Source: Deinococcus ruber
GTDB taxonomy: Bacteria; Deinococcota; Deinococci; Deinococcales; Deinococcaceae
Length of the DNA: 64,000 nucleotides
Assembly: GCF_014648095.1 (NCBI RefSeq)
Contig: NZ_BMQL01000005.1
Location: 124,001-188,000, forward strand
Direction: 5' to 3'
This document shows, piece by piece, positions 23,188 to 36,150 of the stretch. Position 1 is the stretch's first letter. Each line of letters begins with the position of its first letter. The position numbers were made by a program, and so were the translations under genes. The notes under the pieces are model-generated. The model had not been told where the DNA came from. It was given only the letters and a program-made list of their open reading frames with translations, and made no database searches.

Positions 23188-24144
23188 ATGCTCAGCGGCC
23201 TGACACCACCGTTTTTTGCTGCTCTCGAAGATTCCCACCGCATTCTGATCGCGGGCATGGGTGGCGGCTTCGACGTGTTCTGTGGGCTGCCGCTGTATTT
23301 CGCACTGCGGGCAGAAGGGCGGGACGTGGTGCTGGGGAACCTCTCGTTTACTTCGTTTTCGCCTTTGATGCCCCGACCAGTAGCACCGAGCCTCATCGAA
23401 GTCACGCCCGATCTGCTCGTGCAGCCGGGCGAGTATTTCCCCGAATACTATCTGTCGCGCTGGCTGGCGACCCAGAAAGAACCGTCCAGCGTCTACGCCT
23501 TTCAGAAGGTGGGTGTCCAGCCTCTCCTGCACGCTTACCGCGCCCTGATACACCACCTGAAAATCGATACCATTATCCTGATCGACGGCGGCACCGACGC
23601 CCTGATGCGCGGTGATGAAATCGATCTGGGCACGCCGCACGAAGACGCGGTGAGTCTGGCAGCGGTCAACGAGCTGAAAGACGTCAAGCGCTTTGTGGTG
23701 AGCCTGGGCTTTGGCATCGACCGCTTTCATGGCGTGAGTCACTGGAATGTACTGGAGGCGACCGCCGAGCTTGCACGGGACGGGGCCTACCTGGGATCGT
23801 TCAGCCTGACGCCCGACATGCGCCCCGTGCAGCTTTACCGCGACGCCTGCGAGGCGGTCTTCGAGCAGATGCCGCGCCACGTCAGCATCGTCAACAGCAG
23901 CATCCTGGGTGCTATCTGGGGCGAATACGGCAACCACCACGCCACCGAACGAACACGCGGCTCTGAGCTGTGGATCAATCCGCTGATGGCTCAGTACTGG
24001 TGTTACGAACTGGGTGCGGTGGCAGAGTGTCTTCAGTACCGGGAAGCACTGATGAACACCTTCACCATGAGCGACGTTGACCGGGTCATCGGGGCACACC
24101 GAGAGGCCGTAACGATTCGGCCCCGTTTTGAATTGCCGATCTGA
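23188..24144 (+). CDS. DUF1152 domain protein
   Basis: The 318 aa protein is a DUF1152 member: ILIAGMGGGFDVFCGLPLYF near the N-terminus looks like a glycine-rich nucleotide or phosphate loop, DTIILIDGGTDALMRGDE is the second conserved block, and SILGAIWGEYGNHH the third. Function is unknown for the family, which occurs scattered in bacteria and archaea. CATACT lies 7 nt before the ATG. It ends 3 bp before the stop of the convergent NADAR gene. Confidence 0.85.
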   Translation: MLSGLTPPFFAALEDSHRILIAGMGGGFDVFCGLPLYFALRAEGRDVVLGNLSFTSFSPLMPRPVAPSLIEVTPDLLVQPGEYFPEYYLSRWLATQKEPSSVYAFQKVGVQPLLHAYRALIHHLKIDTIILIDGGTDALMRGDEIDLGTPHEDAVSLAAVNELKDVKRFVVSLGFGIDRFHGVSHWNVLEATAELARDGAYLGSFSLTPDMRPVQLYRDACEAVFEQMPRHVSIVNSSILGAIWGEYGNHHATERTRGSELWINPLMAQYWCYELGAVAECLQYREALMNTFTMSDVDRVIGAHREAVTIRPRFELPI

Positions 24145-24147
24145 AGC

Positions 24148-24627
24148 TCAGTCGCGCAGTTCGTCGCGCACGCGCATGAGCGCCTTCCCCAGCAGGTTTT
24201 CACCCCACTGGAAGCGGTACGCCAGCGCGTCCTGCTCTGAGAAGCCGATGCCCCAGATGCGGTCTGAAGGGGCCGCCTCGACCAGCAGGGCGGCCCCTGT
24301 TTGAAGCAGCACGTCTCGTAATTTGCGGTTGTGCTGAAACTTAAGCAGGACAGTATCGAACGCAACCTGCTCGCGCACCAGCACCCAGCTCGCCTCGTCA
24401 AACCCGCGCACCCGCCTTCCCAGCTTCTTACAGTCGGCGGGGGAATACGCCTGCATGATCTTCTGGGCCGATGCCGTATCGTCGAAATGCAGCGCTTTGC
24501 GGTACATGATGTACTGCTCGGCCCAGTGAAACAGCAGGCCATCTGCCACGAATTTGGACGGATAGAAGTTGGAGAAGGGGTGCGAGGCCCGGTAGAAAAA
24601 GAGGATGTCGGCGTCGAGGTCGGGCAT
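24148..24627 (-). CDS. NADAR (YbiA-type) family protein
   Basis: The 159 aa protein is a single NADAR domain: PFSNFYPSKF, WAEQYIMYRKALHFDD and RIWGIGFSEQDA are the conserved blocks. Family members cleave N-glycosidic bonds; YbiA acts on riboflavin intermediates and others remove ADP-ribose from guanine in DNA. Which applies here cannot be told from sequence. The ATG at 24625-24627 has TACTCT 6 nt upstream (leaderless), while the open frame further upstream encodes repeat-derived residues. Confidence 0.9.
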   Translation of the reverse strand: MPDLDADILFFYRASHPFSNFYPSKFVADGLLFHWAEQYIMYRKALHFDDTASAQKIMQAYSPADCKKLGRRVRGFDEASWVLVREQVAFDTVLLKFQHNRKLRDVLLQTGAALLVEAAPSDRIWGIGFSEQDALAYRFQWGENLLGKALMRVRDELRD

Positions 24628-24768
24628 GGAGGCAGAGTAGAGAAGTGCATGCACAAGGGCATCTGCGTTGTGGCCTACGCCAGACAGCGCCGGAAGAACA
24701 CAAGCAGGCGGACAGCTTTCGCCCCCGCCTGCTTCGTCATTTCCCCAAATTGCCTGCACGGGACAGCT

Positions 24769-24795
24769 CATCACTCGTCCCGCATCACTCATCCC
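24769..24795. repeat. CATCACTC-type dispersed repeat tract
   Basis: The tract is built of CATCACTCGTCCC / GCATCACTCATCCC units, the same family as the arms of the inverted repeat at 10746-10904. It sits just before the rtcB stop. Confidence 0.45.
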
Positions 24796-24798
24796 AGC

Positions 24799-26199
24799 TC
24801 AGATGTCTTCGCTGCCGCTGTCCATCCTGACCACCTGCGGCTGAAACTGGCCCAGCACATCCACCAGTTCCGTCTGCGCGGCAATCACCTGCTCGACGCG
24901 CTTGTAGGCCTGCGGGGCCTCGTCGATGCCGCCCCCGATCAGCGTCACGCCGCGCTCATTCAGGTACGCCTGCACGTCCTTCTTGGCGATGGCGCGTTCG
25001 GCGGCCTTGCGCCCGAGCTGGCGGCCCGCGCCGTGCGACGCGCTTTCCAGGGCGGCAGCTTCGCCCTTGCCGCGCACCAGATACGCCGGGTCGGCCATGC
25101 TGCCGGGAATCAGGCCGAGCTGGCCTGCCGCCGCCGGAGTCGCGCCCTTGCGGTGAACGATCAGTTCGCGCCCGTCTACCTGCTGCTTCCACGCGAGGTT
25201 GTGGCTGTTGGAAACTTCCAGCGCTACCTCGGTATCCAGCGCCCGGGCGATGCGCTGATGAATCTGCTCGTGGTTCGCCAGCGCGTAGCGGCCCGCCAGA
25301 TTCATGGCCGTCCAGTAGTTCTGGCCTTCCTCGCTGTCCAGGTTTAGCCACGCCAGCTTCTTGGCCGAGGCGTCGAGGGTGGGGTGCAGGCGCTCGGCCA
25401 GGTTGGTGAAATGCCCCGCCACCTGCGCTCCGAAGCCACGCGAGCCGCTGTGGGTCAGCAGGGCCAGATACGTGCCCGCCTCCAGGCCCGACATGGGCGC
25501 AGGCAGCGTGAAGGTGCCGAATTCCGCGAAGTGGTTGCCGCTCCCCGAGGTGCCGAGCTGCGTCACGGCCTTGTCGTACAGGTGGCGCAGCAGCGGCAGG
25601 GTGTCCCAGTCGGCATCGTCGAGAACTTCGTGGTCCAGGCGTTCGCGCTTATCCCAGCCGACGCCCGCTCCGAAACGGGTGTGCTTCTGAAGCAGCGCCA
25701 CCGCGCCTCGCGAATCCAGCCGGTCGGGAGCCAGCGGATACACGCTCAGACGCATGCTGCATCCGATATCCACCCCCACACCGTAGGGAATGACCGCGCC
25801 CTCGGTGGCGAGTACCCCGCCGATGGGCAGGCCGTAGCCCACGTGAGCATCGGGCATCAGCGCCCCGGCCCGCGCAATGGGCAGGCGCATGGCGGTGTTC
25901 ATCTGGGCCAGTGCGCCTGGCTCGATCAGGTTGCCGCCGTACACCTTATAAGACAGAGCGTGTTCGCGCAGAGCGTCGGCGGCGTGCAGTTCGTCGTTGG
26001 CCTGACGTGCCAGCAGCATGTCTGCCAGATCGCCGTAGACGCCGCCCACGTACTCGCCGGGCCGCTGCTGCACGCCGCGCAGCTCGTTCAGAATCTCGTC
26101 GCGCTCCAGCCCTGCCGTCTCGCGCAGCTCCGCCGCCTTCAGGGCCACCCCTATTTCGGCTCCCTTCAGGCCCAGATTTGAAATGTGCTTCCCGTTCAT
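24799..26199 (-). CDS. rtcB: RNA ligase RtcB family protein
   Basis: The 466 aa RtcB joins RNA 2',3'-cyclic phosphate (or 3'-phosphate) and 5'-OH ends using GTP and Mn2+. Metal and guanylate site motifs are visible: MPDAHVGYGLPIGGV, VGVDIGCSMRLSVY, LGTSGSGNHFAEFG, LTHSGSRGFG and SHGAGRQLGR. AGGAGAG lies 8 nt before ATG 26197-26199. No archease gene is adjacent. It lies in a run of nucleic-acid-repair-like genes (NADAR, RtcB, endonuclease V). Confidence 0.95.
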   Translation of the reverse strand: MNGKHISNLGLKGAEIGVALKAAELRETAGLERDEILNELRGVQQRPGEYVGGVYGDLADMLLARQANDELHAADALREHALSYKVYGGNLIEPGALAQMNTAMRLPIARAGALMPDAHVGYGLPIGGVLATEGAVIPYGVGVDIGCSMRLSVYPLAPDRLDSRGAVALLQKHTRFGAGVGWDKRERLDHEVLDDADWDTLPLLRHLYDKAVTQLGTSGSGNHFAEFGTFTLPAPMSGLEAGTYLALLTHSGSRGFGAQVAGHFTNLAERLHPTLDASAKKLAWLNLDSEEGQNYWTAMNLAGRYALANHEQIHQRIARALDTEVALEVSNSHNLAWKQQVDGRELIVHRKGATPAAAGQLGLIPGSMADPAYLVRGKGEAAALESASHGAGRQLGRKAAERAIAKKDVQAYLNERGVTLIGGGIDEAPQAYKRVEQVIAAQTELVDVLGQFQPQVVRMDSGSEDI

Positions 26200-26374
26200 G
26201 ATGAATGCTCTCCTCTGCCCGTGCCCGGTCTGCGTCCAGCCAGCCCCAGCACTACACCTTCAGTCTGACAGGCACGCCGCGCCGCGCCATCGGGCATTCG
26301 AGCAGAGGGGGTAGGCCAGGTGGCGCACTGAAACGGAGGGGGTGGCTTTCCAGCCGCCGCCTTCCAGCCGCAGC

Positions 26375-26902
26375 TCAGGGAGCACGCCGACACACCTGAT
26401 CGGCCCGCCTGAGCAGGGTGGGAAGGCGGTGTGGCCCGGCCATCTGCGCGATGCAGCGGGCGGCCTCCCCAACATCCAGCCCCGCCGCCGTGATGTACAG
26501 CGGGCGCTGACTGTCTCCCCGGCACAGCGGCAGCGCGTGGGGCGACCCCTGAAAGGCGGTCTTGGCGACACCGATCACCGGCACCGACGCTCCGAGTGCG
26601 CCGTACAGATATGCTCCCAATCCGGCCCGACCCGCCGCATCCAGCGTGACGTACCCGTCGATCATCACGGCTGTCAGCGCCCCCGCCACCTGCGTCGCCG
26701 CTTCCAGCACCGCCAGCAGGCACGGCAGTTCACGCCGGTAGAAGGCTCCCGGCTGATAGGGCGGCACGTCGTCGAGGCGCTGCACCAGTTCGTGCGCGGG
26801 CGCAGTGTCGGGCCAGTCCCGGAACAGCACGGCGGCGGCGCGGGCGCTGTCTCCTGGGCCACCGGTCTCCGGGCGGTAATCGACATCGGTGCAGACGAGC
26901 AT
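26375..26902 (-). CDS. nfi: endonuclease V family protein
   Basis: The 175 aa compact endonuclease V has catalytic residues in TDVDY, in FYRRELPCLL and in MIDGYVTL, with VIGVAKTAFQ matching the family beta-strand. Endonuclease V nicks DNA (or RNA) next to deaminated bases such as inosine. It is shorter than the Escherichia coli enzyme by about 45 residues, mostly at both ends. TATGCT lies 5 nt before ATG 26900-26902, a leaderless layout. Confidence 0.87.
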   Translation of the reverse strand: MLVCTDVDYRPETGGPGDSARAAAVLFRDWPDTAPAHELVQRLDDVPPYQPGAFYRRELPCLLAVLEAATQVAGALTAVMIDGYVTLDAAGRAGLGAYLYGALGASVPVIGVAKTAFQGSPHALPLCRGDSQRPLYITAAGLDVGEAARCIAQMAGPHRLPTLLRRADQVCRRAP

Positions 26903-26928
26903 GGCGCAGCATACCCCTGCCCGCCGAC

Positions 26929-28692
26929 TCAGGTCAGCTCGAAGCGGGCCGCTTCTTCCAGCGCCGCGTACCGCCCGCCGCGCCGCCGCAGCACCTGGGG
27001 CGCACCTTCCTCGACCACCACGCCGCCTTCCAGCACCACCACCCGGTCGGCGCTGCGGGCCAGCGACAGGCGGTGCGTCACGATCAAGGCGGTGCGGCCC
27101 CGCATCAGCCGTTCGAGCGCCTCCACGATGCTCGCTTCCGATTCGGCGTCGACCGCGCTCGTCGGTTCGTCGAGCAGCAGCACGGCGGGCCGCGCCAGCA
27201 GCACTCTGGCAATGGCGAGGCGCTGGCGTTGCCCGCCCGACAGCTTCACGCCGCGCTCGCCCACCAGCGTTTCCAGCCCCTGCGGCAGACTCTGCACGAA
27301 CTCCAGCGCACTCGCCACCCGCAGCGCCGCTTCCACCTCCTGCGCCGACGCGTCCGGGCGGGCGTAGCGCACGTTTTCCAGCACCGTGTCGTGAAACAGG
27401 AAGGTGTCCTGCTGCATCAGGGTGGCGGCGCGGCGCAGGCTGGGCAGCGTCAGCGTCCGTACATCGTGCCCGTCGAACAGCACACGCCCCGACTGCGGAT
27501 CGAAGGTGCGGGTCAGCAGGCCGATCAGCGTACTTTTGCCCGCGCCGCTGCTGCCCAGAATGGCGACCCGTTCGCCCGGTGCGACGTGCAGATTCAGCCC
27601 CTTCAGCACCGGCTGGGCCGGATCATAGCCGAAATACACGTCTTCGAACACGATTTCGCCGCGTGCGGGCAATGGCAGCGGCACGGCGTCTGGAGCCTGC
27701 ACGATGTCCTGCGGCGCGTCAAGCACCTGAAAGATGCGCCGCCCGCTGGCCTCGGCCCGCTGAAGCAGATCGTTGATGTTCACGAGGTCGTCGATGGGGC
27801 CGTAAAAATACCGCCCGTAGCCCCGGTACGCCAGCAGTCCGCCGAGCGTGAACTGCCCGCGTGCGATCAGGAACACGCCGCCGCCGAGCATCAGGATGTT
27901 GCCGAAGTTGGAGACGAAGCGCACCAGCGGAAACGTCCGGTTGCGAATCGCCACGGCCTTGACACCCTCGGCGTAGAGCTGCTGCCCGATGTCAGCGACT
28001 TTTCCCGCCTCGGCTTCCTCGCGGGCGAAGCCCTGCACCACCCGAATTCCACCGATCCGGTCGGTAATCAGGGCCGACAGGTCGCCCAGACGGTTCCTGG
28101 CAGCGCGGTAGGCGGGGCGCACCGAGGCGTTGTAGCGCGTCAGCATCAGGCCCACGATCAGCATCGGCAGCGTCACGACCACGCCCAGCAGCGGTTGCAG
28201 CGCAATAAAGATGGCGACCACCCCGACAAGGCGCAGCGCATTGCCCAGCACGGCGTCGGTGCCGCGCAGCAGCACGTCCTGAATGCCGTCCACATCGGCA
28301 GTGACGCGAGAGAGCAGGTCGCCAGTGCGCTGCGACTCGAAATATCCCGCCGACTGCGAGGCCAGCTTGTTGTACAGCCGCAACCTCAGATCGAGCGTCA
28401 GCTGCTGTCCGGCCCGCTCCAGCAGCAGACCTCGCCACGCACTCAGAAGTTGCTGCACCGCGAACACGCCCACCAACAGGGCCAGTTGCCCCGCGATAAA
28501 GGCCCAGTGCGGCGTGAAGGTGTTTCCGTTGCGGGTCAGGCCGTGGTCGATTACCGTGCCCCACACCAGCGGCGGATACAGTTCGGCGGCCACACTGAGC
28601 GTCAGGAACAGCATGCCCCACGCCACCTGAGCGCGGTAGGGCAGCAGCAGTCCGTACAGGCGGCGGGTCACGGACGGCGCGGCAGCAGGCAT
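26929..28692 (-). CDS. ABC transporter, fused permease and ATP-binding domains
   Basis: The 587 aa half-transporter has six membrane helices (about residues 15-310) followed by an ATPase domain with Walker A GSSGAGKSTLIGL, signature LSGGQRQRLAIARVLL and Walker B VLLLDEPTSAVD. The layout is that of MsbA/LmrA-like exporters working as homodimers or heterodimers. No partner half-transporter is adjacent, so a homodimer is likely. TAGCCT lies 6 nt before ATG 28690-28692. The substrate is unknown. Confidence 0.93.
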   Translation of the reverse strand: MPAAAPSVTRRLYGLLLPYRAQVAWGMLFLTLSVAAELYPPLVWGTVIDHGLTRNGNTFTPHWAFIAGQLALLVGVFAVQQLLSAWRGLLLERAGQQLTLDLRLRLYNKLASQSAGYFESQRTGDLLSRVTADVDGIQDVLLRGTDAVLGNALRLVGVVAIFIALQPLLGVVVTLPMLIVGLMLTRYNASVRPAYRAARNRLGDLSALITDRIGGIRVVQGFAREEAEAGKVADIGQQLYAEGVKAVAIRNRTFPLVRFVSNFGNILMLGGGVFLIARGQFTLGGLLAYRGYGRYFYGPIDDLVNINDLLQRAEASGRRIFQVLDAPQDIVQAPDAVPLPLPARGEIVFEDVYFGYDPAQPVLKGLNLHVAPGERVAILGSSGAGKSTLIGLLTRTFDPQSGRVLFDGHDVRTLTLPSLRRAATLMQQDTFLFHDTVLENVRYARPDASAQEVEAALRVASALEFVQSLPQGLETLVGERGVKLSGGQRQRLAIARVLLARPAVLLLDEPTSAVDAESEASIVEALERLMRGRTALIVTHRLSLARSADRVVVLEGGVVVEEGAPQVLRRRGGRYAALEEAARFELT

Positions 28693-28767
28693 GCGCGGAG
28701 GCTAGCGCGGCTGGCTGCCTCAGAAGGAAGGTGATGTTACGGCGATCTTCACGCCTGCGCGGAGCGG

Positions 28768-29430
28768 TCAGCCGAACACCGTGGCCCGCTCGTCCAGCGT
28801 GCTGAACGCCTCACGCACCCGGCCCAGCTGCGCGGCCCGCTCGTCGGCGCTGATCCGCACGGGGCTGTGGCCTACCACCGGGGCCAGCACGGTATAGCCC
28901 ACGAAGCGCAGCATGCCGTTCTGGATGTGAAACAGCACCGTATTCAGGTCGCCGTTGTTGGCCTGCGGGCCGTACGCACCTTCCGGGCCGCCCGTCGTGA
29001 ACAGCAGCAGCGCCCGCCGCCCCAGAAATCTGCCCCGGTCGTAGGTGCCTACCCCCGCACCGTACACCGCGCCCATCGCAAACACCCGGTCAACCCAGCC
29101 TTTCAGCAGGGCAGGCAGGCTGAACCACCACAGCGGAAACGAGAAGACCAGCAGATCGGCGGCCAGCAGCTTTTCCAGTTCGGCGGCCACGTCGGGGGCA
29201 ACGGTGCCGCCCTGAACAGCGCGGAACTGTTCGGCCTGCGGCTTGAAGGGGTCGGCTGGGGCGTGGGTCATATCGTGCCGGTCAAGCGCTGCCTGCCAGC
29301 CCATGCGGTACAGATCGCTGATCTGCACGTCGTAGCCACGGGCTTCCAGCGTGCGGGCGGCTTCCTGCATCTGGGCGGTGCAGAAAGACGCGGCTTCGGG
29401 GTGGGCGTGGACGATCAGGGCGCGTGGCAT
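28768..29430 (-). CDS. NAD(P)H dehydrogenase (quinone)-type flavodoxin-fold oxidoreductase
   Basis: The 220 aa protein has the NQO1/MdaB-like flavodoxin fold: LIVHAHPEAASFCTAQM at the N-terminus, DLLVFSFPLWWFSLPALLKGWVDRVFAMG in the middle (two parts) and LLLFTTGGPEGAYG near the FAD site. Such enzymes reduce quinones by two electrons. The ATG at 29428-29430 was chosen over an upstream start because TACACT lies 6 nt before it and the fold starts there. It is divergent from dnaE. Confidence 0.88.
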   Translation of the reverse strand: MPRALIVHAHPEAASFCTAQMQEAARTLEARGYDVQISDLYRMGWQAALDRHDMTHAPADPFKPQAEQFRAVQGGTVAPDVAAELEKLLAADLLVFSFPLWWFSLPALLKGWVDRVFAMGAVYGAGVGTYDRGRFLGRRALLLFTTGGPEGAYGPQANNGDLNTVLFHIQNGMLRFVGYTVLAPVVGHSPVRISADERAAQLGRVREAFSTLDERATVFG

Positions 29431-29504
29431 GGGGAAAGTGTAGAGAGTGGAGCAGCGTGCAGGCGTCAAGACAGGCGGGCACAGTGCGTCTTCTGCTCCA
29501 GCCG

Positions 29505-29510
29505 TAGACT
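29505..29510 (+). promoter_or_regulatory. -10 hexamer TAGACT of the dnaE promoter
   Basis: TAGACT ends 6 nt before the dnaE ATG with no ribosome site, implying a leaderless dnaE mRNA. Confidence 0.5.
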
Positions 29511-29516
29511 GGCCGC

Positions 29517-33539
<4,023 letters not shown>

Positions 33540-33561
33540 GCAGGGCAGCTTCGCCAGTCCG

Positions 33562-33567
33562 TATGAT
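33562..33567 (+). promoter_or_regulatory. -10 hexamer TATGAT upstream of a leader ORF
   Basis: TATGAT (five of six consensus bases) ends 6 nt before the ATG of an 11-codon ORF, the same geometry as the leaderless genes in the window. Confidence 0.5.
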
Positions 33568-33573
33568 TCAGCC

Positions 33574-33609
33574 ATGCCGCCGCAGTTCAGCAGGGCTCTG
33601 ACATGGTGA
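33574..33609 (+). CDS. 11-codon leader ORF overlapping the next gene
   Basis: The short frame encodes MPPQFSRALTW and stops at TGA 33607-33609. It starts 6 nt after a TATGAT hexamer, so it should be the first translated codon set of the mRNA. Its last codons contain the ATG (33603-33605) of the following gene in another frame. This layout suggests translational coupling or a regulatory leader peptide. There is no similarity to known attenuator peptides. Confidence 0.45.
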   Translation: MPPQFSRALTW

Positions 33610-34184
33610 AGCGTCCGCCGCCCATTACGCCCGAAGGCTTCCTGGCGACCCAGGATCTGAAGGAGCGTGGCTGGACAGCCCGCCTGATTCGTGACTTTCT
33701 GGGACAACACGACGCCGAGCGCCCCAACGGGCTGAAGATGGGCCGCCGGAAACTGCCGCCCGTGAAGCTGTACGCCGAAGACCGCGTAAACGAGGCCGAG
33801 CGGGACGAGCCGTTTCTGGTGGCGCAGGGGCGGGCGATGGAAGCGCGTGAGCGGGCGGAAAAGGCGGGCCGCACCCGCCGGGCCAACCGTGAGCGCCTGC
33901 TGACAGAGCTGATCGGAGAGTGGACACCCCCGGTCAGGGCAGCAGTTCTGCGAACAGGCGCGGTCAACAAGGCGCGGGAACCCTACGCCAGAGCGCTGGC
34001 ACAGGAGCTGAAACGGGTGGCGACGGCGGCAGGCAAGCTGACGACCCCGGAGGAACGCTTCGTGAAACGGGCGCTGGCCTTCCGGCTCGATGCGGCGCTG
34101 GCAACGGTCTATACGTGGTTTCCGGTGCCCAAGGCCGAGGAAGCGCCTGCCCGCGCTCAGAGGCCGGACGACGACTGGGACTGA
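33603..34184 (+). CDS. hypothetical basic protein, Deinococcus type
   Basis: The 193 aa Arg/Lys/Glu-rich protein begins MVKRPPPITPEGFLATQDLKERGW. The stretch LKERGWTARLIRDFLGQHD and the following KLYAEDRVNEAE have the look of a helix-turn-helix segment with a linker to a helical C-terminal half. I recognise no named family. The only candidate ribosome site is a weak AGG 10 nt upstream, and the start overlaps the leader ORF, so coupling from that ORF is likely. Confidence 0.75.
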   Translation: MVKRPPPITPEGFLATQDLKERGWTARLIRDFLGQHDAERPNGLKMGRRKLPPVKLYAEDRVNEAERDEPFLVAQGRAMEARERAEKAGRTRRANRERLLTELIGEWTPPVRAAVLRTGAVNKAREPYARALAQELKRVATAAGKLTTPEERFVKRALAFRLDAALATVYTWFPVPKAEEAPARAQRPDDDWD

Positions 34185-34201
34185 ACTTCAGGGCTTCCCG
34201 C

Positions 34202-34675
34202 TCACCCCGCAACTGCCCGCGCTCGCTGCTCTTCCAGCCCCGCCTTGCCCGCCCACAGGCCCAGCAGCAGCCAGCCGACCAGCCCACTCAGCAGCGTCAG
34301 GGTCAGCAGGGCCAGCAGGCTCAGCGGCTCCTTCAGGGTGGTGCAGGCCATCAGCAGGGGGGCAGCGGGCGCACTCGCCGCCTGAATCGCCGCGCTCATC
34401 GCCAGATCACGGCCTTCCGGCGTGCCCGGAATCGCCGCCTTCATCTTCTGCTGGGCCAGTGCCAGCGCCAGCACCGCGCACAGCAGCCCCGCCACACACA
34501 GGCCCACCAGCGCAGGCAGCGATGACCAGGCGGGCGTGAACAGGCCCAGCGGCACGCCGATCAGCAGGCCCGGCAGTCCCAGCAGCGCCAGATTCAGCGC
34601 GTAAAGGCGGCGCAGCGCGGCCAGCAGGTGTGGGCGGGTGGGCGTGTCACCCAGATTGGTCAGAGAACGCAGCAT
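34202..34675 (-). CDS. hypothetical membrane protein
   Basis: The 157 aa protein has four predicted helices (around residues 28-48, 52-76, 95-110 and 118-146: LLALLTLTLLSGLVGWLLLGL is the last, quoted in part). There is no recognisable family. Its ATG immediately follows the ygfZ stop, so it is the second gene of a ygfZ operon. The role is unknown. Confidence 0.7.
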   Translation of the reverse strand: MLRSLTNLGDTPTRPHLLAALRRLYALNLALLGLPGLLIGVPLGLFTPAWSSLPALVGLCVAGLLCAVLALALAQQKMKAAIPGTPEGRDLAMSAAIQAASAPAAPLLMACTTLKEPLSLLALLTLTLLSGLVGWLLLGLWAGKAGLEEQRARAVAG

Positions 34676-35569
34676 TCAGCCGGAAATCGCGGGGCTGTCT
34701 TCCTGCGGCGCAGCGGCAGCGCGGGCCTGAGCCGTGCCCACTGTCAGCAGCGCACCGTGCGGCACATCCTTACGGAGTTTCGCCAGCGCCTGCGCCCCCG
34801 CGCTCGCCCCGGTCACGCCCACCGCCCTGCCGTCCAGCAGAATCTCGGTGTGCGCGGGCAGGGCGTCTGCCACCGCTTCCAGACGGGTCAGCGCGTAGCG
34901 GGTTTTTCCCCGCGCTTCCAGCCGCGCCATGATCTCCTGACCCACGTAGCAGCCCTTGCGGTAGCTGATCGCCCCGCCGATTTCGCCGTCCAGCCCCACT
35001 TCCTGAAGCAGCGACCCGGCCCAGCCGTCGCGCCCCACATCGCTGATGCCCGCCTGAATACGCGCCGCTTCCAGCTCGGCAAACGGCACTTCCTGGCCCA
35101 GCAGCCCCAGCACCTCGGCCCCGTGCTGTTGCAGATAATGCACGTCCAGCCCCGGCGTGCCCGTGCGGTTGACCCGCGCCGTCAGCACCACGCCGCCGCC
35201 GAGCTGAAACTGCTGCACGTCTGCGCCTTCCCCGTTCCAGCCGGACAGGTCTTCGCTCCAGACATGCAGCGTCGCCAGCACCTCCGACACGTCCTGCACC
35301 TCGACCTGATCGAAGATGATGTACTTTTTCAGCCGCGCCGCCAGCGCCACCGCCGCGCCCGCGTCGAGGTGCAGATACACGTCGTCGGGGCGGCGATACA
35401 CGCGGGCGAACTGCTCGATCTGCCCCTTCACGTTCAGAAAGCAGGCGGGCACCATCCCGGGCGTCGGGGCGGCCTTGAGATTGGCGGTCATCTGGCCCTG
35501 CACGAAGTCCAGGCGATCCGGCCCGGTCAGGCGCAGGGCGCTGCTTGGAAGGCGGGTAAAACGTGACAT
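34676..35569 (-). CDS. ygfZ: YgfZ/GcvT-domain folate-binding protein
   Basis: The 297 aa protein belongs to the CAF17/YgfZ family, tetrahydrofolate-binding proteins that support assembly or repair of certain Fe-S enzymes. The diagnostic K-G-C-Y-x-G-Q-E motif is present as [19 protein letters not shown] with its essential cysteine. The N-terminal GcvT-like part ([16 protein letters not shown]) is also typical. TAAGCT lies 6 nt before ATG 35567-35569. Confidence 0.93.
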   Translation of the reverse strand: MSRFTRLPSSALRLTGPDRLDFVQGQMTANLKAAPTPGMVPACFLNVKGQIEQFARVYRRPDDVYLHLDAGAAVALAARLKKYIIFDQVEVQDVSEVLATLHVWSEDLSGWNGEGADVQQFQLGGGVVLTARVNRTGTPGLDVHYLQQHGAEVLGLLGQEVPFAELEAARIQAGISDVGRDGWAGSLLQEVGLDGEIGGAISYRKGCYVGQEIMARLEARGKTRYALTRLEAVADALPAHTEILLDGRAVGVTGASAGAQALAKLRKDVPHGALLTVGTAQARAAAAPQEDSPAISG

Positions 35570-35621
35570 GGCTGGAGCTTAACCCAGGACTGCACCGAGC
35601 AACGTGACGCAGCCGGGCGTG

Positions 35622-35627
35622 TACCCT
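35622..35627 (+). promoter_or_regulatory. -10 hexamer TACCCT
   Basis: TACCCT ends 5 nt before the ATG of the small membrane protein gene. Confidence 0.4.
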
Positions 35628-35632
35628 GGCGT

Positions 35633-36001
35633 ATGGACAAGCTCAGCGCCGCTCTGGAACCGTACCGCCGCCCTGGCCCCGCCCGCTTTCGTCTGTACGG
35701 CGGTCTGTATGCGCTGCTGATTCTGACGGCCCTGCTCGGCAAGAAACGGGACGGCGATCTGGGTACCCTCGCCGCCCTGCGCCGCAGCTCGTTCACCCGC
35801 ATCATGTTCATGGACATCGGAGCGCTCAGCACGCTGGGGGCGCTGTATCTGGCCCTGTACGGCAGAACGCCCGCCCGCTTTCCGGCAGCCGTCGCGAGTC
35901 TGTTCGTGGGCAGCTTCGCCCTGATTCCGGGACTGGCCTACGAAGACTGGGCAGCCAGCCGCAGAGAAGCCGAGTTGCCACCGGTTGCCAGCAAGCTTTG
36001 A
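35633..36001 (+). CDS. hypothetical small membrane protein
   Basis: The 122 aa protein has three likely membrane helices (YGGLYALLILTALLG, FMDIGALSTLGALYLALYG and FPAAVASLFVGSFALIPGL). There is no known family. It is divergent from ygfZ. Confidence 0.7.
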   Translation: MDKLSAALEPYRRPGPARFRLYGGLYALLILTALLGKKRDGDLGTLAALRRSSFTRIMFMDIGALSTLGALYLALYGRTPARFPAAVASLFVGSFALIPGLAYEDWAASRREAELPPVASKL

Positions 36002-36150
36002 GCTATGGGCCGTGAGCTATGAGCTACAGCCAGAGCATCTTGATTGTGTTGCCCTGCCAGCCCCTCTTCAGGGGGGGGCCGCCGCAAAGCGGCTGGGGGG
36101 TGCTATGAGCGCAGCGAATCTCTTCTGCCCAGAGCCCACAGCCCAGAGCT
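36002..36150. repeat. dispersed intergenic repeats (GAGCTATG units and a G-rich stem)
   Basis: GAGCTATGGG, GTGAGCTATGAGCTA and a G/C-rich palindromic block (CCCCTC-TTCA-GGGGG, then GCCGC-CGCAAA-GCGGC) occupy the gap between two convergent genes. GAGCTATG units recur near 16029, 43811-43860 and 52588. Confidence 0.5.
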
